10,170 bases of DNA. Origin: Planctomycetota bacterium. Its GTDB lineage: Bacteria > Planctomycetota > UBA1135 > UBA2386. Below are positions 6,791 to 10,170 of this stretch, in pieces. The stretch covers positions 1-10,170 of the forward strand of contig JAGQQZ010000446.1 of the NCBI GenBank assembly GCA_020425915.1, written 5' to 3'. Both the position numbers and the translations under genes were made by a program. The notes under the pieces are model-generated. The model searched no databases. It saw only the letters and a program-made list of their open reading frames with translations, and was not told where the DNA came from. Each line of letters begins with the position of its first letter. Position 1 is the stretch's first letter.

Positions 6791-7825
6791 TCAGCGACCA
6801 CGCATCAAGAGCGCACAGGCGGCGAGGTTCGCGCCGACGACTCCCGAGAGCGCGAGCGTCACGTTGCCGGTCTTGAGCCACACGACGGCAGCCCAGCTGA
6901 GCGCCATGACCGCGATCCCGATCAGGACGGACGACGTGAAGGAGCCGGCGTCGCCACCCCGTCGAACCGCGTCCGTGCTCGCGGCGCGGGCGAGCGAGAA
7001 TCGCTCGTGCAAGTCGTCGATCCGGTTGCGAACACGCATCGCCGCGTCGACCGAGTCCTTGGCGACGCGGCCGCTGTCCAACATCTCCTGCCGGACGCTC
7101 CGAAACTCGGTCAGGACCTGATGCAGGATGTCCTCGAATTCGACCCCGCGTTCCAGGCTCGTCTCCGCGGTCTCGCGGATCTGATCCAGCGCGGAATCGC
7201 GCATCATTTCGAACGCCTCGGTCAGCCGCGCGATCTCGTCGACGACCTGCGCAGCCTTGATGTCGGACTCCTCGAGCAGGAGATCGAATTCCTCGTTCGT
7301 GAAGAGCTGCCCGCGCGACGAACTCGCGACCGATTCGACCACTGGCTCGGTTTCCGCGGCCTCGGTCGCTCCGAATTCGCCGACGATCGGATCCGCCGCG
7401 CGCGTCTCGTCGTTCGACTCCGTCTCGTCGTCCGCCGGTGCGTGCTCGCTCGTCTCTTCGAACAGACTGTCCGGAGTAGACGCCAAGACCTCGTCCGCGT
7501 GCGGCTCCGGGTCCTCGGACGTATCGTCGTCGAACGACTCGGACGCACCGGACACCTCGAGCTCCGACTCCTGCGATGGCACGAGTTCGTCGGCCGGCTC
7601 GACCGCGTCCTCGATCGCCTCGAGCGCCTCCGTCAGCTCGTCCGGTGCATCCACGTCGACGGAAGCCGTCGATGCTTCACCGGTCTCCAGTTCGTTCTCC
7701 GATAGCTCGCCCATGAGTTCCCCGAGCGTGTTCGACGCATTCGCGGGGCGAGGCTCGATCGACAACGTGGCTCCCCAACGCCGGATTCGGGACCGGCTCA
7801 ACCGGCTACGCTGCTTCTTCGCCAT
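6791..7825 (-). CDS. acidic coiled-coil protein with two C-terminal membrane helices
   Basis: A 344-residue protein I do not recognise. Its layout is clear. Residues 1-26 are strongly basic (MAKKQRSRLSRSRIRRW). About 38-168 is a low-complexity acidic region rich in Glu, Asp, Ser and Ala, probably unfolded. About 176-285 is helical with heptad-like spacing and probably forms a coiled coil. Two hydrophobic helices at about 297-317 and 321-341 form a hairpin, and the chain ends in MRGR. There is no signal peptide, so the long N-terminal part should face the cytoplasm, tethered to the membrane. A scaffold or spacer role is an inference. I chose ATG 7825 because it starts the basic segment; GTG 7885 extends the frame by 20 residues but lacks a ribosome site. 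The plus-strand reading of the same DNA gives Ser-rich or Arg-rich sequence of the kind expected from a shadow frame. Confidence 0.72.
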   Translation of the reverse strand: MAKKQRSRLSRSRIRRWGATLSIEPRPANASNTLGELMGELSENELETGEASTASVDVDAPDELTEALEAIEDAVEPADELVPSQESELEVSGASESFDDDTSEDPEPHADEVLASTPDSLFEETSEHAPADDETESNDETRAADPIVGEFGATEAAETEPVVESVASSSRGQLFTNEEFDLLLEESDIKAAQVVDEIARLTEAFEMMRDSALDQIRETAETSLERGVEFEDILHQVLTEFRSVRQEMLDSGRVAKDSVDAAMRVRNRIDDLHERFSLARAASTDAVRRGGDAGSFTSSVLIGIAVMALSWAAVVWLKTGNVTLALSGVVGANLAACALLMRGR

Positions 7826-7858
7826 CCCCCGTCGGTCTTTTCGGCAGCCGACGCGGGG
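7826..7858 (-). promoter_or_regulatory. leader hairpin touching the start codon of the acidic coiled-coil gene
   Basis: In the minus-strand transcript, CCCC (7858-7855), a bulged G, then CGTCGG (7853-7848) pair with CCGACG (7835-7830) and GGGG (7829-7826), around a 12-base loop. The second arm ends right against the ATG at 7825. There is no Shine-Dalgarno sequence at normal spacing. Such a fold could hide the start codon, but whether it acts as a switch is unknown. If GTG 7885 were the real start, this would be coding sequence. Confidence 0.3.
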
Positions 7859-7909
7859 AAGTGATGCGGAATCTGACGGTGTCACGTCGGGCCGGTGAGA
7901 CCGACGAAT

Positions 7910-7947
7910 CCCGCGACAGTCGGGGCGACCGATCGACTCGTCGCGGG
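7910..7947 (-). terminator. strong hairpin terminator candidate after the small secreted gene
   Basis: CCCGCGAC (7910-7917) pairs perfectly with GTCGCGGG (7940-7947), and AGTCG (7918-7922) pairs with CGACT (7934-7938). That gives a 13-pair stem with one bulged base (7939) and an 11-base loop. Reading on the minus strand it begins 11 bases after the stop of the small secreted gene (7961-7959). The following ATTCG is only a poor T-tract. It would separate that gene from the acidic coiled-coil gene. Confidence 0.5.
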
Positions 7948-7958
7948 CTCTGTCCTAC

Positions 7959-8372
7959 TCAGCGGAACGACGGGAACGCCATCCCCGTCAGGTCCGAGCG
8001 AACCACACGAACGTCGACCGACGAGACCGTGCCGCTACGCCGAATCACGTGGAACTCCCGGACGAAGACGAACGAGTAGTCCTGGTTCTCGTACAGAAGC
8101 TCCAGGCAGATCCCGCCGTCCGGTCGGCGCAGGACCCAGAGCTTCGTGATGCGACGTGCGGCGATCCGTCGGGACGCACCGTCGTGGGTCACGTACTCCA
8201 ACTCCGCGAAGTTCCAGGTCGCCTCTTGGTGGAAGTCGTCAACTCCCGGATCCTGCGGTGCAGACACCGGGGCGGCCTCGGCGGTTTGGGTGGTGGCCGA
8301 ACCCTCGGCCATGGCGAACGGCAGCGCCGCGAGGGCGCCGGCAGCGAGAACCAGCTTGAACGGAACGATCAT
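7959..8372 (-). CDS. small secreted protein, function unknown
   Basis: A 137-residue protein with a clear Sec signal peptide (residues 1-22, MIVPFKLVLAAGALAALPFA then MA, cleavage likely before Glu23). A short Ala/Thr/Pro-rich linker (24-42) follows. The rest is a small, probably beta-rich domain with WNFAELEYV at 53-61, a basic stretch SRRIAARRI and a LELLYENQDYSFVFVREFHVI segment. It has no cysteine pair, lipobox or membrane helix, so it should be free in the periplasm or outside. I do not recognise a family. The start is well supported: GAGGTGA (plus-strand 8382-8388) lies 9 bases upstream of ATG 8372. It is divergent from the metallopeptidase gene and shares its control region. Confidence 0.75.
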   Translation of the reverse strand: MIVPFKLVLAAGALAALPFAMAEGSATTQTAEAAPVSAPQDPGVDDFHQEATWNFAELEYVTHDGASRRIAARRITKLWVLRRPDGGICLELLYENQDYSFVFVREFHVIRRSGTVSSVDVRVVRSDLTGMAFPSFR

Positions 8373-8381
8373 GGGGTCGAT

Positions 8382-8388
8382 TCACCTC
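8382..8388 (-). promoter_or_regulatory. strong ribosome binding site of the small secreted gene
   Basis: On the minus strand this reads GAGGTGA, nearly the full complement of the 16S rRNA tail, with 9 bases to the ATG at 8372. It stands out because most genes in the window have weak sites or none, and it fixes the start of this gene. Confidence 0.7.
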
Positions 8389-8419
8389 GGCATTCGAACG
8401 TGCGGGAACCAGCCCCGCG

Positions 8420-8447
8420 TTGGCATCCGATGCGCGATGCCTACGCT
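8420..8447 (+). promoter_or_regulatory. promoter-like hexamers with overlapping dyad, upstream of the metallopeptidase gene
   Basis: TTGGCA (8420-8425) and TACGCT (8442-8447) are separated by 16 bases and resemble a sigma70-type -35/-10 pair; the -10 keeps only its first, second and sixth consensus bases. A dyad, GGCATC (8422-8427) and GATGCC (8436-8441), fills the spacer, with a further GATGC at 8429-8433. A repressor or activator site overlapping the promoter is the natural reading. The transcript start would fall near 8455, about 47 bases before the GTG start at 8502. Confidence 0.33.
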
Positions 8448-8468
8448 CCGCCGTGCGGAGTCGGGGCG

Positions 8469-8485
8469 TGCACCGGCCTGCACCG
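8469..8485 (+). repeat. short direct repeat TGCACCG, one helical turn apart
   Basis: TGCACCG occurs at 8469-8475 and again at 8479-8485, 10 bases from start to start. It sits in the leader between the promoter-like hexamers and the GTG start of the metallopeptidase gene. Spacing by one helical turn is what a tandem protein-binding site would show, but the repeat is short and could be chance. Confidence 0.3.
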
Positions 8486-8501
8486 ATCCGACGATACGCC
8501 A

Positions 8502-9443
8502 GTGACGAAGCGGAAGACGGTTTTCTTGCGCCTGATTCTCGGTTGCGCGATCGCGATCGGTGCGGTCAGGACCTCGGCTGCGCAAGCCCGATTCGCGGTC
8601 GAGGCGGCCGCCGGCGTCGACGCGTCGACCCGGGCACACGTGGAACGCCTCGTCGAGGCCGGCCTCGCTCGACTCACGCCGATGTTCCCGGGGACTCCAA
8701 AGCGATCGTGTGTCGTCACGGCACACCAAAGCGTCGATTCGTTGCCGCCCGAAGTGCGGGCTTCGCTCCACGAGGGGACGGCCGGCGTGGCCCTGTTGGG
8801 TCGCAGCGAGATCCATTTGATCTTGGACGAGTCCCGTCATCATCCGCCCCACGACCTTCGAACCGTTGTCGATCACGAACTCGTCCACATCCTGCTGGAC
8901 CAATTCGTGGGCGAAGCCGCACCACACGTCTCTCGCTGGTTCCACGAGGGACTCGCGCAGGAGCTGAGTGGTGGCCCCTACATCGGCATGAGTGAGGACG
9001 ACCTGGTGATCGCGGCCCGCGCCGACCGGTTGTTCCGATTCGCCGAACTCGACCAGGACTTCCCCGGCGATCGGAGTGGGCTGCGCCGAGCCTACGCCCA
9101 GAGCTTCTCGTTCGTCGGTTTCCTGCGCCGCCGTTTCGGTCTCGATGCCCTGCTCGAGGCGGCGAGACAGAGCACCGCCGACGGAGGGTTCCGCGCGGGT
9201 TTCGTGGCTGTGACGCACGGCGCGATGCTCCATCAGGTCGACGAATGGCGGGAGTACGTGCTCACCGGCTCGGGCGCACCGCTGCGCTTCCTGATGCGCA
9301 ACTGCTTCTCGTTCCTGGTCGTGATCGGATTCCCGTTGCTGGCGATCGCCGTGATCCGTCGCTTTCGACGCGACGACGCCGCTCGTCGGAAGCTCGAGTT
9401 CGAAGAGCGTGTCGAGCACGCGGACGAACGGCACCACGACTGA
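8502..9443 (+). CDS. exported HExxH metallopeptidase with C-terminal membrane anchor
   Basis: A 313-residue protein counted from GTG 8502. Residues 1-28 form a signal peptide with a basic start (MTKRK) and hydrophobic core, ending SAAQ. The zinc motif HELVH is at residues 125-129 (His125, Glu126, His129), and the third ligand Glu149 lies 20 residues on in WFHEGLAQE. That is the gluzincin arrangement of the peptidase-MA-like group. About 266-285 is a membrane helix, followed by a basic, highly charged cytoplasmic tail (RRFRRDDAARRK). The catalytic domain should therefore face the periplasm. The substrate is unknown. The frame is open far upstream (to 8049), but only the 8502 start places the signal peptide at the N-terminus; there is no clear ribosome site. 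It heads a likely operon with the lipoprotein and rnhC. Its motif contrasts with the damaged one in the protein at 831-2192. Confidence 0.85.
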   Translation: MTKRKTVFLRLILGCAIAIGAVRTSAAQARFAVEAAAGVDASTRAHVERLVEAGLARLTPMFPGTPKRSCVVTAHQSVDSLPPEVRASLHEGTAGVALLGRSEIHLILDESRHHPPHDLRTVVDHELVHILLDQFVGEAAPHVSRWFHEGLAQELSGGPYIGMSEDDLVIAARADRLFRFAELDQDFPGDRSGLRRAYAQSFSFVGFLRRRFGLDALLEAARQSTADGGFRAGFVAVTHGAMLHQVDEWREYVLTGSGAPLRFLMRNCFSFLVVIGFPLLAIAVIRRFRRDDAARRKLEFEERVEHADERHHD

Positions 9444-9483
9444 TCGTCGCCTCGCCGGTCGCTTCGGGTTAGAACGGCACCCG

Positions 9484-9783
9484 ATGACGACCCGATCCGC
9501 TCGCAACCTGTTCGCGGCGCTCGCCCTGTGCACGATCCTGCCGAGCTGCATGTACCACCAGCACCGCGTCGGCGTCGGCCCGGCGGGGATCCAAACCGTG
9601 ACTGCCCGACAGTGGTACTGGTTGTTCGGACTGGGTCGGCTCAACGAAGTCGACACTCAGCGCTTCGCGCAGGACTCGGTCAGCTACGACGTCGTCACCA
9701 AGTTCTCGTTCACCGACCTGCTGTATTCCATCCTCCTCGGGCCGGTGACCGTGACGTCGCGCACCGTGGTCGTGGAGCGGTGA
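9484..9783 (+). CDS. Bor-like lipoprotein
   Basis: A 99-residue lipoprotein. The signal peptide (MTTRSARNLFAALALCTI) ends in the lipobox LPSC, so Cys22 should be lipidated. The mature part aligns by eye with the Bor family (phage lambda Bor, a surface lipoprotein linked to serum resistance): WLFGLGRLNEVDTQRFA corresponds to Bor's FxxSGxGQxxxVDA region, and KFSFTDLLYSILLGPVTVTSRTVVV to its conserved QTFxNGLLGxxTxGIYTPR end. Bor-like proteins also occur in bacterial chromosomes away from phages, and nothing here suggests a prophage. Its role is unknown; an outer-membrane location is the family expectation. ATG 9484 begins the signal peptide. It lies 40 bases after the metallopeptidase gene, and its stop overlaps the start of rnhC. 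Confidence 0.7.
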   Translation: MTTRSARNLFAALALCTILPSCMYHQHRVGVGPAGIQTVTARQWYWLFGLGRLNEVDTQRFAQDSVSYDVVTKFSFTDLLYSILLGPVTVTSRTVVVER

Positions 9784-10170
9784 CCCAGACCACCAGGGTC
9801 TATCGCATCGCACGCGCCGACGTGGGCGCACTCGCGCAACGCATGCGCGACGAGCTGCCCGTCGACGCGGAATGGCGCGACGTGCCGTACGCCCGGTTCT
9901 CGGTCAAGACGCTCGGTGTCGTGCTTACGTGCTACGACAGCGGCAAGGTCGTCCTGCAGGGGCGGGAGTCCGAGATGTTCGCGTCGCGATTCCTCGTCGG
10001 TCTCGACCTGGCGACTGCGAAGACCACGCCCGATGCCGAAGACGGCCTCGCGTTCGACGTCGAGACGCTGGGTTCGGACGAGGCCGGCAAGGGGGACTAC
10101 TTCGGTCCTCTCGTGGTCGCCGCCTGCCACGCCGAACCGTCGAGCGCCGCAACGCTCGCCGAACTCGGAG
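9780..10170 (+). CDS. rnhC: ribonuclease HIII, 5' part (cut by window end)
   Basis: The first 130 residues of RNase HIII, which cuts the RNA strand of RNA-DNA hybrids in the cytoplasm; the whole protein is usually about 300 residues. Residues about 5-85 fit the N-terminal TBP-like substrate-binding domain (YARFSVKTLGVVLTCYDSGK, then VVLQG). The catalytic domain begins at GSDEAGKGDYFGPLVVAA (98-115), with the metal-binding Asp100 and Glu101 of the DEAGKGD motif. The third and fourth acidic residues lie beyond the window. GTG 9780 overlaps the lipoprotein stop in a GTGA arrangement, suggesting translational coupling. The glycine-lysine-glycine in the motif points to HIII/HII rather than HI, and the N-terminal domain to HIII. 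Confidence 0.9.
   Translation, partial: MTQTTRVYRIARADVGALAQRMRDELPVDAEWRDVPYARFSVKTLGVVLTCYDSGKVVLQGRESEMFASRFLVGLDLATAKTTPDAEDGLAFDVETLGSDEAGKGDYFGPLVVAACHAEPSSAATLAELG

Noticed and set aside
7007..7898. Plus-strand open frames opposite the acidic coiled-coil gene
   Set aside because: One gives a Ser-rich low-complexity product and the other an Arg/Leu-rich one. The minus-strand frame has an ordered layout with basic head, coiled coil and membrane hairpin, so it is preferred, though with less certainty than for the other genes.
9484..9783. Prophage remnant suggested by the Bor-like gene
   Set aside because: No integrase, phage structural or lysis gene lies nearby, and it sits in a tight cluster with the housekeeping gene rnhC.
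1..10170. CRISPR array, tRNA or rRNA genes, insertion sequences, toxin-antitoxin pair
   Set aside because: I saw no regularly spaced repeats, no transposase or terminal inverted repeats, no cloverleaf or rRNA-like segment, and no small paired genes of that kind.

Overview
The window is about 10 kb of high-GC DNA, densely packed with genes. It looks like the chromosome of a Planctomycetota-type bacterium (PVC group). The reasons are a small stand-alone HNH protein of the type common in planctomycetes, several large secreted proteins of unknown function, a very long PIG-L-type protein with a C-terminal glutamine-amidotransferase-like domain, RNase HIII rather than an obvious RNase HII, and weak or absent Shine-Dalgarno sites at most starts. 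This placement is inferred from gene content; no marker RNA gene is present.

Layout. A divergent gene probably begins at the extreme left edge on the minus strand (only about 28 bases visible). Four genes then run on the plus strand: an HNH endonuclease-like protein (179-814); a secreted protein with four short Trp/Val repeats and a gluzincin-like domain that has lost its catalytic residues (831-2192); a secreted DUF3352-like protein with a C-terminal hydrophobic helix (2397-4301); and a 790-residue exported PIG-L family deacetylase-like protein (4403-6775). This block ends at a convergent junction, where a hairpin spans the stop codon of the PIG-L gene.

Two minus-strand genes follow: an acidic, coiled-coil, two-helix membrane protein (7825-6791) and a small secreted protein (8372-7959). 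A good hairpin terminator candidate lies between them. A compact divergent control region (8373-8501), with clustered dyads and a promoter-like pair of hexamers, separates these from a last plus-strand cluster. That cluster holds an exported, intact HExxH metallopeptidase with a C-terminal membrane anchor (8502-9443), a Bor-like lipoprotein (9484-9783), and the 5' part of RNase HIII (9780 to the window end), whose start overlaps the lipoprotein stop.

Most of the products are predicted to be exported, so the region is mainly cell-envelope or periplasm-directed, with two nucleic-acid enzymes (HNH protein and RNase HIII) at its ends. I see no phage, transposon, CRISPR, toxin-antitoxin or recognisable defence system, and no rRNA or tRNA gene. 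There is no gene-free stretch over 300 bases; the largest gaps are about 200 bases (2193-2396) and 150 bases (29-178). The most interesting points are the apparently dead metallopeptidase near an intact one, the Bor-like lipoprotein coupled to rnhC, the acidic coiled-coil membrane protein, and the structured divergent promoter region.
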